A stretch of 47,433 nt of DNA from assembly GCA_036258555.1 (NCBI GenBank), contig DATADL010000049.1, positions 1-47,433 of the forward strand, in the 5' to 3' direction. Shown here piece by piece: positions 8,426-16,216 of the stretch. The notes beneath the pieces were generated by a model that did no database searches, was not told the DNA's origin, and was given only the letters and a program-made list of their open reading frames with translations. Source of the DNA: JALZEG01 sp036258555 (GTDB taxonomy: Bacteria > Actinomycetota > CADDZG01 > WHSQ01). The position numbers were made by a program, and so were the translations under genes. Every line of letters begins with the position of its first letter. Positions within the stretch are counted from its first letter, which is position 1.

Positions 8426-8808
8426 CGATCGTCGTCCTGCTGGCCGGGGTCGCGACCGGTGCGTTCTCCGCTCTGTTGGGTGTGGGCGGCGCGACCCTGA
8501 TGGTCCCGTTCATGACGCTCGCGCTGGGCTACGGCCAGCACGCGTCGGAGGGGACGGCCTTGCTCGCGGTCGTTCCCACCGCGGTCGCCGGGGTGGTGGC
8601 GCACCGCCGCCGCGGCTACGTCGACTTCACCGCGGCCGCATGGCTCGCGGTGGGCGGGGTCGCGGGGGCTTTCGCGGGAGCGCGGGTGGCGCTGGCGATC
8701 GACGGCGACGACCTGAGGCTCGCCTTCGGGATCTTCGTGGTCGCGGTCGGGCTGCGGATGGTCGTCCGCGGGGTGGGCCGGAGCGGGGGCCGCGGCCGGA
8801 CTGCGTAA
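8422..8808 (+). CDS. TauE/SafE family half-transporter (second half)
   Basis: A 128-residue membrane protein with about four helices and the repeat-unit motif ALLGVGGATLMVPFM, followed by YGQHASEGTALLAVVPTA, the counterpart of the upstream half. Together the two give a normal-length TauE/SafE permease of about 249 residues. The GTG start sits inside the upstream stop (GTGA, 8422-8425). Either this is a stable two-subunit exporter, or an ancestral single gene acquired a stop/start junction. The anion carried cannot be told from sequence or neighbours. Confidence 0.8.
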   Translation: MTIVVLLAGVATGAFSALLGVGGATLMVPFMTLALGYGQHASEGTALLAVVPTAVAGVVAHRRRGYVDFTAAAWLAVGGVAGAFAGARVALAIDGDDLRLAFGIFVVAVGLRMVVRGVGRSGGRGRTA

Positions 8809-8821
8809 GCTTGGCCGCCTC

Positions 8822-10060
8822 GTGACTTCCCCACGTCCGCTTCACGTCGCCCTGCTGACCTACCGCGGCCATCCGCACGTAGGAGGCCAGGGCGTCTACG
8901 TCTACTACCTGAGCCGCGCGCTCGCGGAGCTCGGTCACCGAGTCACCGTGTTCGCGGGGCAGCCGTACCCCGAGCTGCCCGGCGGGATCGAGCTCGAGCG
9001 GGTCCCGAGCCTGGACCTCTACAGGCCCGACGATCCGTTCCGCCGCCCGGCGCGCTCGGAGATGAGGAGCGGCGTCGACGTGCTCGAGTACGCGTCGATG
9101 TGTTGCGGGGCTTTTCCCGAGCCCCTGACGTTCAGCCTGCGCGCGGCGCGCGCTCTGGCGTCGCGGCGCGGCCGGTTCGACGTCGTCCACGACAACCAGT
9201 GCCTCGGGTACGGCCTGCTGGACGTGAACCGGCGGACTCCCGTGGTCGCCACGGTCCACCACCCGATCACGATCGATCGCGAGCTCGCGCTCGCCGCCGC
9301 GGCGTCGGGCCGGGAACGCGGACGACTGCGGCGCTGGTACGGCTTCACGAGGATGCAGGGACGGGTCGCGCGGCGGCTCCCGCGTCTGCTCACGGTGTCG
9401 GAGGCGTCCCGCGGCGACGTGTGCGACGCGTTCGGCGTGCCCGCGCACAGGGTCGGGATCGTCCACAACGGCGTCGACGCGGACCTGTTCAGGCCGGTGC
9501 CCGAGGTCGCCGAGACGCCGGGACGGATCCTCGCGCTGGCGAGCGCCGACATCCCGATGAAGGGCGTGGTGCATCTAATCGAGGCGCTCGCGAAGGTCCG
9601 CACCGAGCGCGACGCGGACCTCGTGCTCGCCGGGAAGGCCGCGCAGTCGCCCGGAGTGCAGGCGGCGGCGCGCCGTTACGGCGTCGAGGACGCGATCCAC
9701 TTAGCCGGCCCCGTGGAAGACCTCGAGCTCGTCGAGCTGTACGCGCGCGCTCAGGTCGCGGTCGTGCCGTCCCTGTACGAGGGTTTCTCGTTCCCCGCCG
9801 TGCAGGCGATGTCGTGCGGCGTGCCGCTGGTCACGACGACGGGCGGGGCGCTCCCCGAGGTGGTCGGAGACGCGGCGCTGCTCGTCCCTCCGGGCGACGC
9901 CGGGGCGCTCGCCGCGGCGATCGGCCGCCTGCTCGACGACGAGGCGCTCCGAGGCCGGATGGGAAGTGCCGGCCGCGACCGCGTCCTCGAGAGGTTCACG
10001 TGGCGCTCGGCGGCCGAGGCGACCGTCGCGGAGTACCTGAGGGTCCTTCCGGGGTGCTGA
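8822..10060 (+). CDS. GT4-type glycosyltransferase
   Basis: A 412-residue GT-B retaining glycosyltransferase. The N-terminal acceptor domain opens HVALLTYRGHPHVGGQGVYV, the usual glycine loop of family 4. The C-terminal donor domain includes VHNGVDADLFRPV, LAGKAAQSPG and the E-x7-E segment VVPSLYEGFSFPAVQAMSCG with nucleotide-sugar-binding glutamates. It ends with LLDDEALRGRMGSAGRDRVLERFTW. Donor sugar and acceptor are unknown. It is the first of three overlapping genes (methyltransferase, barrel protein) that look like one pathway modifying a glycan or glycolipid. Confidence 0.92.
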   Translation: MTSPRPLHVALLTYRGHPHVGGQGVYVYYLSRALAELGHRVTVFAGQPYPELPGGIELERVPSLDLYRPDDPFRRPARSEMRSGVDVLEYASMCCGAFPEPLTFSLRAARALASRRGRFDVVHDNQCLGYGLLDVNRRTPVVATVHHPITIDRELALAAAASGRERGRLRRWYGFTRMQGRVARRLPRLLTVSEASRGDVCDAFGVPAHRVGIVHNGVDADLFRPVPEVAETPGRILALASADIPMKGVVHLIEALAKVRTERDADLVLAGKAAQSPGVQAAARRYGVEDAIHLAGPVEDLELVELYARAQVAVVPSLYEGFSFPAVQAMSCGVPLVTTTGGALPEVVGDAALLVPPGDAGALAAAIGRLLDDEALRGRMGSAGRDRVLERFTWRSAAEATVAEYLRVLPGC

Positions 10061-10782
10061 CGTTCGACTTCGACCGGTTCGCGGTCGGGCCCGGGGTCAG
10101 GGTCCTCGACGTCGGGTGCGGGATGGGGCGCCACACGTTCGAGGCGCTCCGGCGCGGCGCCGACGTCGTCGCTGCCGATCTCGACGGCGACGCGCTGGAC
10201 GCGGTGCGCGAGATGGCCGGCGCGATGGCCGTCGAAGGACAGGCCCCGCCGGAGGCGAGGCTCGTCGCGGTTCGGGCCGACGCGCGGGCACTGCCGTTCG
10301 CGGCCGGGTCCTTCGACCGCGTCGTCGCGTCCGAGACCCTCGAGCACATCGCAGACGACTCGGTCGCGATGGCCGAGATCGCGCGCGTGCTGCGTCCGGG
10401 CGGGCGCGCCGTGGTGACGGTCCCGCGCTGGTGGCCCGAGGCCGTCTGCTGGGCGCTGTCGCGCGAGTACCACTCGAACGAGGGAGGCCACGTCCGCATC
10501 TACAGGACGCCCGAGCTCAAGCGCCGTCTGCGCGACACCGGCCTGCGCGTGGACGGCGTCCACCACGCGCACGCGCTGCACTCGCCGTACTGGTGGATCA
10601 AGTGCGCGGTCGGGCCGACCCGGGACCGGGCGCTGTTGCCGAAGCTGTACCACCGGTTCCTCGTGTGGGACATGACCGCCCGGCCCCCGGCGACGCGGCT
10701 GCTAGAGCGCGCGCTGAACCCCGTCCTCGGGAAGAGCGTCGTCGTCTACCTCGACAAGCCCGAGGCCGCGCGTGTTCGATAG
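10054..10782 (+). CDS. Class I SAM-dependent methyltransferase
   Basis: A 242-residue Rossmann methyltransferase. Motif I is RVLDVGCGMGRHTFEAL (about residues 16-32), the acidic ribose-binding strand VVAADLDGDAL follows, then ARALPFAAGSFDRVVASETLEHI and the post-motif LRPGGRAVVTVP. This is the Methyltransf_11/25-like layout used on small molecules or glycolipids. GTG 10054 lies inside the end of the glycosyltransferase gene (stop 10058-10060) and the 3' end overlaps the next gene by 11 bases, so all three are tightly coupled. Confidence 0.9.
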   Translation: MLTFDFDRFAVGPGVRVLDVGCGMGRHTFEALRRGADVVAADLDGDALDAVREMAGAMAVEGQAPPEARLVAVRADARALPFAAGSFDRVVASETLEHIADDSVAMAEIARVLRPGGRAVVTVPRWWPEAVCWALSREYHSNEGGHVRIYRTPELKRRLRDTGLRVDGVHHAHALHSPYWWIKCAVGPTRDRALLPKLYHRFLVWDMTARPPATRLLERALNPVLGKSVVVYLDKPEAARVR

Positions 10783-11821
10783 GTCCGCCACCGCAGCCGC
10801 GATCGAGCGGGTGCAGCTGCGGGACGGCTCGATCCCGTGGCACCGTGACGGCCACCTCGACCCCTGGAACATGGTCGAGGCCGCCATGGGGCTCGACGCC
10901 GCGGGGTCGCACGACGCCGCGGCTGCGGCGTACCGGTGGTTGATCGTGCGCCAGCGCCGCGACGGCGCGGGGCCCGCTGCGTACCGCGACGGCTTCGTCG
11001 ACGACGCCACCCTGGACTCCAACTTCTGCGCCTACCTCGCCGCCGGCGCGTGGCACCACTACGTCGCGACGGACGACCTCGACTTCCTCGCCGAGTGCTG
11101 GCCCGCCGTCGACCGCGCGATGGGGTTCGTCCTGCGCATGCAGCTGCCGTCCGGCGCGATCTCGTGGGCCCGTGACCCGTCGTACCGCGTGTGGCCGGCC
11201 GCGCTGCTGACGGGCTCGGCGTGCATCCACCTGAGCCTCGGGTGCGCGCTCGAGGCGGCCGCGGTCCTCGGAGTCGAGCGGCTCGAGTGGGAGCTAGCGC
11301 GGTCGGCCCTCGGCGAGGCCGTGGCGACGGGGCGCGGGCCGTTCCAGGACAAGCGGCATTTCTCGATGGACTGGTACTACCCGGTCCTCGGCGGCGTCCT
11401 CGCGGGGGCCGCGGGGAGCGCGGCGATCGCGGCGAGATGGGACGACTTCGTCGTCGACGGGCGCGGCGCGCGCTGCGTCTCCGATCGTCCCTGGGTGACG
11501 GCCGGAGAGACGTGCGAGCTGGTGCTGGCGCTCGAGGCCCTCGGGCTACGTGCGGAAGCAGCCGCGCTGTTCGAGTGGGTTCAGCACCTGAGGTGCGAGT
11601 CGGGCGACTACTGGACCGGCGCGACCTGGCCCGAGGACGTCGTGTGGCCGCGCGAGACGACGACGTGGGGCGCGGGGGCCGTGTTGCTGGCGGCGGACGC
11701 GCTCGACGGGACGAGTCCCACGTCAGCGTTCTTTCATCCGACGCCGGTGCGCTCGAGCACGCGCAGGGATCCGGTGCGCGACACCTCCGCGAACGCACCG
11801 GAGTCGATCGCGCGGCGGTAG
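10772..11821 (+). CDS. (Alpha/alpha)6-barrel protein, glycosidase/prenyltransferase-repeat-like
   Basis: A 349-residue helical-repeat protein with the motifs DGSIPWHRDGHLDPWNMVEA, DSNFCAYLAAGAWHHYVAT, FVLRMQLPSGAISW, HFSMDWYYPVLGG and RCVSDRPWVTAGET. Such proteins are usually labelled prenyltransferase or squalene-oxidase-repeat-like, but the aromatic- and acid-rich motifs fit a six-hairpin glycosidase barrel equally well. From memory, close relatives sit beside GT4 and methyltransferase genes in other actinobacteria. Function unproven. The last 88 bases overlap the convergent methyltransferase gene, and about 40 C-terminal residues look unconserved. Confidence 0.75.
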   Translation: MFDRSATAAAIERVQLRDGSIPWHRDGHLDPWNMVEAAMGLDAAGSHDAAAAAYRWLIVRQRRDGAGPAAYRDGFVDDATLDSNFCAYLAAGAWHHYVATDDLDFLAECWPAVDRAMGFVLRMQLPSGAISWARDPSYRVWPAALLTGSACIHLSLGCALEAAAVLGVERLEWELARSALGEAVATGRGPFQDKRHFSMDWYYPVLGGVLAGAAGSAAIAARWDDFVVDGRGARCVSDRPWVTAGETCELVLALEALGLRAEAAALFEWVQHLRCESGDYWTGATWPEDVVWPRETTTWGAGAVLLAADALDGTSPTSAFFHPTPVRSSTRRDPVRDTSANAPESIARR

Positions 11822-12354
11822 ATCTCGTAGGGCGGGCGGCCGCCCTCGGCCGGATCCTCGAACACGTCGTGTATGGCGAGCAGGCCTCCGCGCGCGACGT
11901 GGGGGCCCCACCCGTGGAGGTCCGCGTCGGCCGCGGCCTGGCTGTGGCCGCCGTCGACGAACACGAGAGACAGCGGCGTCGCCCAGCCCTTCGCGACGAC
12001 GCCCGACGCGGCGACGACGGGGATCACGACGTCGCCGAGCCCGGCGTCTTCGATCGTCCGGCGGAAGACCGGGAACGTGTCGACGCGCCCGGCCTCGTCG
12101 ACGAGCGAGTCGTCGTGGTACTCCTGTCCGGGCTGGTGCTCCTCGGACCCGCGGTGGTGGTCGATCGAGTACAGGACGGTCCCGCGCTCGCGCGCGGCTG
12201 CGCCGAGGTAGATCGCGGACTTGCCGCAGTAGCTGCCGACCTCGAGCAGGGGCCCGGGCGGAGCGCCGAGCGCGGCCTCGTAGAGCGCGAGCCCTTCGTC
12301 GGAAGGCAGGAAGCCCCGCGCTGCCCGGGCCGCGGCCCGCAGCGCCTCGTTCAT
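11734..12354 (-). CDS. Class I SAM-dependent methyltransferase (Methyltransf_24 type)
   Basis: A 206-residue methyltransferase with motif I LLEVGSYCGKSAIYLG (about 36-51), followed by TVLYSIDHHRGSEEH and the metal/SAM-associated LSLVFVDGGHSQAA strand, then GGLLAIHDVFEDP. This is the catechol-O-methyltransferase-like Methyltransf_24 arrangement. ATG 12354 overlaps the TGA of the upstream LLM oxidoreductase (ATGA, 12351-12354), so they are co-translated. The 3' end overlaps the convergent barrel gene by 88 bases. Genomic closeness suggests a link to the glycan cluster. Confidence 0.88.
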   Translation of the reverse strand: MNEALRAAARAARGFLPSDEGLALYEAALGAPPGPLLEVGSYCGKSAIYLGAAARERGTVLYSIDHHRGSEEHQPGQEYHDDSLVDEAGRVDTFPVFRRTIEDAGLGDVVIPVVAASGVVAKGWATPLSLVFVDGGHSQAAADADLHGWGPHVARGGLLAIHDVFEDPAEGGRPPYEIYRRAIDSGAFAEVSRTGSLRVLERTGVG

Positions 12355-13361
12355 CTCTCCGCAGTCCCGCCGAGCCGGGCCCGCTCGGGCGCGAGGGCCT
12401 CGACGGCGCGCCGCACGCGGCCGGCTCTCTCGGCGGGGTCGGCGAACGACATCGGGAGCAGCACCGGCGTCGTGACACCGGCGGCGCGCAGCTCGTCTAG
12501 GCGCGCGGCCGCCCGGTCGACGCCCGTCACGAAGAGCGCGTCGATCATGTGGTCCGGAACGAGCTCGACGGCGCGGCGCCGGTCGCCGGCGTTCCAAGCC
12601 TCCCGGATCGCGGCGATCTCGACCCCGAACCCCTGTGCGGCGAGGGAGCGTGCGTAGACGTCGACCGGCGCGTAGGACAGCAGCAGGCGCCGGGCCGCGA
12701 CGGACAGCACCTCCGGCTCGTGGTCGACGAGGAACGGCAGGCGTATGACGACGTCGAGGGGGCCGCGGTCGCGGCGCTGGGCGTTCGCCCAGCTCAGCCC
12801 CTCCCTCACTCCGTCCGGCGTCTTGAGGAAGAACACGATCCCGTCCCCGACCTCGCCCGCGAGCGCGCACGCCGCCGGGCCGAGCGCGGCTACGTGGATC
12901 GGCACGTCCGCCGGCGCGTGCTGGAGCCTGAACCCGTCGACGCGCGTCGTGAGGCCGTGGAACTCGACCTTGTCACCGGTCAGGCAGGCGCGGACGACCT
13001 CGACGTACTCACGCAGCCGCGTGAGCGGTCGCGCGAACCTCTCGCCCATCCATCTCTCGACGATCACGTTCGAGGACGTGCCGAGCCCGAGGACGAAGCG
13101 CCCTCCGCTGAGGTCCCCGAGCGCGGCCGCGGACATCGCGAGCAGGGCCGGGGGCCTGGTGAAGACGGGGACGATGCCCGTCCCGAGCCGCGCCGAGCTC
13201 GTCGTGACCGCGAGCGCCGCGAGCGGCGTGAGGGCGTCCGCGCCGCCGACCTCCGCGGTCCAGAGGTCGGTGTAGCCGAGCTCCTCGGCGTGACGCGCGA
13301 GCTCGACGGCGTCGCGGAGTCCCGTGCCCTCGAAGCCGATCGTCAAGCCGAGCCGCTGCAT
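12351..13361 (-). CDS. LLM-class (F420-type) oxidoreductase
   Basis: A 336-residue TIM-barrel protein of the luciferase-like monooxygenase superfamily. Typical segments are LARHAEELGYTDLWTAEV, LAVTTSSARLGTGIVPVFTRPP, LSGGRFVLGLGTSS and RLREYVEVVRACLTGD. In actinobacteria such proteins usually use coenzyme F420 rather than FMN; nothing here proves the cofactor, and the substrate is unknown. It is first in a two-gene unit with the Methyltransf_24 enzyme. Confidence 0.88.
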   Translation of the reverse strand: MQRLGLTIGFEGTGLRDAVELARHAEELGYTDLWTAEVGGADALTPLAALAVTTSSARLGTGIVPVFTRPPALLAMSAAALGDLSGGRFVLGLGTSSNVIVERWMGERFARPLTRLREYVEVVRACLTGDKVEFHGLTTRVDGFRLQHAPADVPIHVAALGPAACALAGEVGDGIVFFLKTPDGVREGLSWANAQRRDRGPLDVVIRLPFLVDHEPEVLSVAARRLLLSYAPVDVYARSLAAQGFGVEIAAIREAWNAGDRRRAVELVPDHMIDALFVTGVDRAAARLDELRAAGVTTPVLLPMSFADPAERAGRVRRAVEALAPERARLGGTAER

Positions 13362-13387
13362 CCGAGGATGCTAGACGCGGCCGCCGC

Positions 13388-14317
13388 TCACGCCGTCGCT
13401 GGGGACGGCGCGAAGCGCCGGCTCGTGCTCAGCCAGACTCCGGCGGCCACCGTCGCCCCGCCGGCGACGTCCGTGGCTCCGAGCGACTCGCCGAGCATCA
13501 CCGCCAGCAGGAGCCCGATGATCGGCACCAGGTTGACGTAGGGGGCCGCCACCGAGGCGTCGACGTGCTCGAGCGCGAAGTTCCACAGAGCGTACGCGGC
13601 CGCCGACGCCCCCAGGCCGAGGTACAGGAGACCGGTCACGTCGGACGCGGCCATCGTGGGGAGCCCCTCGCCCCACCTCTCGACGACCGCCGCCGGGATC
13701 AGGAACAGCAGCGCGGCCCCCGTCCCCGCGGCGGTCCCGACGATCGCCGGCACGCGCACCGACATCTTCTTGCCCTGGATCGTGTACACGCCCCACGCGA
13801 GGACTCCTCCGAACACGAGCAGGTTCCCCAGGAGCTCGAGCGCGCCCCGCTCCGTGGGCGCCCCGGTGACGAGCACGACGCCGAGCACCGAGAGGGTCAC
13901 GCCGACCGTGCGCGGTCGCGGCAGCGACTCGCGCAGGAAGACGCGCGAGAGCGCGACCGTCACGGCGGGGATGCCTCCGATGATCAGGGCGGCGCTGCCC
14001 GGGGACGTGTACCTGAGGCCCCACGTCTCCAGCCCGTTGTGCAGCACGATCCCGGTCAGGCCGAACAGCACGAACTCCCGGCGCACGACGTCGCGCAGGC
14101 GGAACCCCGCCCGGTACGCGAACGGCGCGAGGCACAGGAACGCGACGAGGAACCTGACAGAGAGCAGGGTCGCCGCGCCCATGCCGTTCAGCAAGGACTT
14201 CGTGACGACGAGCGTCCCGCCCCAGATCAGCATCGCCAGGAGGAGCGCGGCCGGCCCGGGGTTCGCGTGCACCGCGGTCCGCCGGGCGTCGACGGCCGCC
14301 GCCAGCGACAGCGCCAT
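13388..14317 (-). CDS. EamA/DMT family exporter
   Basis: A 309-residue membrane protein with about ten hydrophobic helices in two EamA repeats: the first opens ALLLAMLIWGGTLVVTKSLL and the second VFGGVLAWGVYTIQGKK. Drug/metabolite transporters of this kind export amino acids, metabolites or drugs; the substrate is unknown. The ATG shares one base with the TGA of the upstream 74-residue gene (TGATG), indicating coupling. A hydrophilic C-terminal tail follows the last helix. Confidence 0.88.
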   Translation of the reverse strand: MALSLAAAVDARRTAVHANPGPAALLLAMLIWGGTLVVTKSLLNGMGAATLLSVRFLVAFLCLAPFAYRAGFRLRDVVRREFVLFGLTGIVLHNGLETWGLRYTSPGSAALIIGGIPAVTVALSRVFLRESLPRPRTVGVTLSVLGVVLVTGAPTERGALELLGNLLVFGGVLAWGVYTIQGKKMSVRVPAIVGTAAGTGAALLFLIPAAVVERWGEGLPTMAASDVTGLLYLGLGASAAAYALWNFALEHVDASVAAPYVNLVPIIGLLLAVMLGESLGATDVAGGATVAAGVWLSTSRRFAPSPATA

Positions 14318-14541
14318 CAGATCCTCCTCCCGTGCGTCGGGAACAGCCGGACGACGTTGGCGGGGGCTTCGGGCGCCAGGCGCTCGCCGGCTGCGATCAG
14401 GCGCAGGCCCACTCGCCGGCGGAGACCGGGCCGCGGCCCGTAGGCGGACCGGGCCAGAGCGGCCAGGCGGGCCGCGTCCGCGTCGTCGATCAGGCAGCGG
14501 ACGTGGTCTTGGGCGACGAGCCCGAGGATGTCCGGGTGCAT
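14317..14541 (-). CDS. Small basic protein, unknown function
   Basis: A 74-residue Ala/Arg-rich protein starting ATG 14541, with a helical N-terminal half and an arginine-rich centre. No family recognised. Evidence that it is real: its stop overlaps the EamA start (TGATG), its codons are GC3-rich, and it is the first gene after the divergent promoter region shared with the CGNR regulator. It could be a short regulator or translational leader for the exporter. Confidence 0.5.
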   Translation of the reverse strand: MHPDILGLVAQDHVRCLIDDADAARLAALARSAYGPRPGLRRRVGLRLIAAGERLAPEAPANVVRLFPTHGRRI

Positions 14542-14555
14542 TGCGCCCTCCCTTC

Positions 14556-14632
14556 GTAATGGTCTATACTTCCTACGACGCTTACACCCTACCGAGGGGC
14601 AGGTAAGAAGTCAAATGAATTTCGACCATTAC
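14556..14632. promoter_or_regulatory. Divergent promoter region with 9-bp inverted repeat
   Basis: The spacer between the 74-residue gene and the CGNR gene has GTAATGGTC at 14556-14564 and its exact reverse complement GACCATTAC at 14624-14632, inside codons 4-6 of the CGNR gene. The spacer is AT-rich for this genome (CTATACTTCC, CTTACACC). The arms are about 68 bp apart, near six or seven helical turns, as in looping autoregulation. This is inference; a 9-bp match could arise by chance. Confidence 0.35.
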
Positions 14633-15166
14633 ACAGACCCGGGCGTGGGCGTCGCCGTGAACCTCGTCAACTCGTTCGAGCCGGTCGCCGGGACCGAGAA
14701 CCTGACCTCCGCGGACGACGTGCGCGGGCTCCTCGACGCCCAGGGGCTGGAGGGCTACGGCCCCGTCCGCGAGGCCGACGTCGAGCCGCTGCGGGCCCTA
14801 CGCCCCGAGCTCCGGGCGATCTTCGCGGCGGCGACGGAGCGGGAGGCCGCGGACCGCATCAACGCGCTCCTCGCGCGTTCGGGCGCGGCTCCGCAGATGA
14901 CCGACCACGACGGCAAGTGGCACCTCCACTACGCGGCCGACGACGCGCCGCTAGCCGACCGCGTCGCCGCGGTGGCGGCGATGGGGCTCGCGACCGTGAT
15001 CGTCCGGTGGGGGTGGGACCGTCTCGGCGTGTGCCGGGCCGACGACTGCGTGGACGTCTTCGTGGACACCTCGCGCAACCGGTCGCGGCGCTATTGCGGT
15101 CAGTCGTGCTCGACGCGCACCAACGTCGCCGCGTTCAGGGCGCGCCACAAGGAGCAGACGCCCTAG
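14615..15166 (+). CDS. CGNR zinc-finger (ABATE domain) transcription regulator
   Basis: A 183-residue protein with an N-terminal ABATE-type domain (about 10-125; VNLVNSFEPV near the start) and a C-terminal zinc finger with C140-x4-C145, then C161-x3-C165 (CGQSC replacing the usual CGNRC) and the basic helix STRTNVAAFRARH. These proteins are predicted stress-linked transcription regulators with DNA binding by the finger. ATG 14615 has AGGTAAG upstream. It is divergent from the 74-residue/EamA pair and may control it and itself. Confidence 0.88.
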   Translation: MNFDHYTDPGVGVAVNLVNSFEPVAGTENLTSADDVRGLLDAQGLEGYGPVREADVEPLRALRPELRAIFAAATEREAADRINALLARSGAAPQMTDHDGKWHLHYAADDAPLADRVAAVAAMGLATVIVRWGWDRLGVCRADDCVDVFVDTSRNRSRRYCGQSCSTRTNVAAFRARHKEQTP

Positions 15167-15184
15167 GCGGTGCGATCCGGGGGG

Positions 15185-15976
15185 TCAGCCGGCGTCGGGA
15201 GGCGGTACCGCCTTGACGATGCCGAACGCGGCCCCCTGGGGGTCGGTCACGAGCGAGAAGCGGCCGCCGGGGAAGTCCGTCGGCGGGACGAAGACGTTGC
15301 CGCCGAGGTCCTTTACGCGCGCTGCCGTCTCGTCCGGGTCCTCGACCTCGACGTAGATGCCCCAGCTCGGAGGCATCGGGCCCATCTCGGGCGTGATCGC
15401 CATCATGCCGGCGACCTGGCGGTCACCCTTCGAGAAGACCGTGTAGTCCGTCCCGCCCATGTCCGACGTCTCCGCGCTCCACCCGAACAGCCCCGTGTAG
15501 AAGTCACGGGCCGCGCTCGTGTCCCCGGTCGACAGCTCGTTCCACGAGAGCGATCCGGGCTCCTGGGTCCTGCCGGCGCCCGGATGGTCCTTCGCCTGCC
15601 AGAGCGCCAGCGCCGCGTTCGTGGGGTCCTGGACTATCGCCATCCGCCCCGCGTCCATCACGTCGAACGGCGGCGCCACGACCTTCCCCCCGAGCTCCTC
15701 GGCCCTGGCCGCGGCCGAGTCGACGTCGTCGACGCTGACGTACGACATCCAGAAGGGCGGGTGGCCCTGCGAGCGCATCTCCTCCTGCAGCGACTGGATC
15801 GCGCCCACGTACGCGCCGTCCTTCTTGCACATCGTGTAGACGCCGCCCGGCACCGGCGAGTCCTCGGTCTCCCATCCGAACAGCTCGGAGTAGAAGGTCT
15901 TCGCCGCGTCGGTGTCGGTCGTCGACAGCTCGATCCAGTTGAACGTGCCGTGCGGGAAGCTGCTGGTCTCGGGCAT
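15185..15976 (-). CDS. Two-domain VOC (glyoxalase-fold) protein
   Basis: A 263-residue protein of two VOC domains: about 8-125 (FNWIELSTTDTDAAKTFYSELFGW) and about 135-258 (LSWNELSTGDTSAARDFYTGLFGW). The near-identical openings show internal duplication. The layout matches the actinobacterial CFP30B/27-kDa-antigen type. VOC folds bind a metal and act as glyoxalases, dioxygenases or binding proteins; the reaction is unknown here. Monocistronic. Confidence 0.88.
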   Translation of the reverse strand: MPETSSFPHGTFNWIELSTTDTDAAKTFYSELFGWETEDSPVPGGVYTMCKKDGAYVGAIQSLQEEMRSQGHPPFWMSYVSVDDVDSAAARAEELGGKVVAPPFDVMDAGRMAIVQDPTNAALALWQAKDHPGAGRTQEPGSLSWNELSTGDTSAARDFYTGLFGWSAETSDMGGTDYTVFSKGDRQVAGMMAITPEMGPMPPSWGIYVEVEDPDETAARVKDLGGNVFVPPTDFPGGRFSLVTDPQGAAFGIVKAVPPPDAG

Positions 15977-16055
15977 CGCGGGGCCTCCTGGGTCACCTCG
16001 TCCGTCGGTCGCGCGGTGAGGCTATCGCCGTCGGACCACTAGGGTCCCGGGGGAG

Positions 16056-16215
16056 ATGGGGGATCTTTCGATCAGGGCCGCTGCTCCCGCGGACGCGGCC
16101 GCCGTGCTGGCGATCTACGGGCCGGTCGTGCACCGCGCACGGGATCGGCTACAAGCTGGGCCGGTGGGTGGACGTGGACGAATGGGAGCGGCAGCTGAAC
16201 CCGCGGGGGCCGAGC
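16056..16215 (+). pseudogene. Decayed GNAT (phosphinothricin-type) acetyltransferase remnant
   Basis: From ATG 16056, behind GGGGGAG, the reading MGDLSIRAAAPADAAAVLAI then YGPVV matches the N-terminus of phosphinothricin-acetyltransferase-like GNAT enzymes. At about 16130-16141 it stops matching. From about 16144, in another frame, GIGYKLGRWVDVDEWERQL matches the extreme C-terminus of the same family. About 120-130 central residues, including the acetyl-CoA-binding loop, are missing, so no functional enzyme can be made. The relic abuts the convergent sugar dehydrogenase gene. An internal deletion with frame change is the simplest explanation. Confidence 0.75.
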
Positions 16216-16216
16216 C

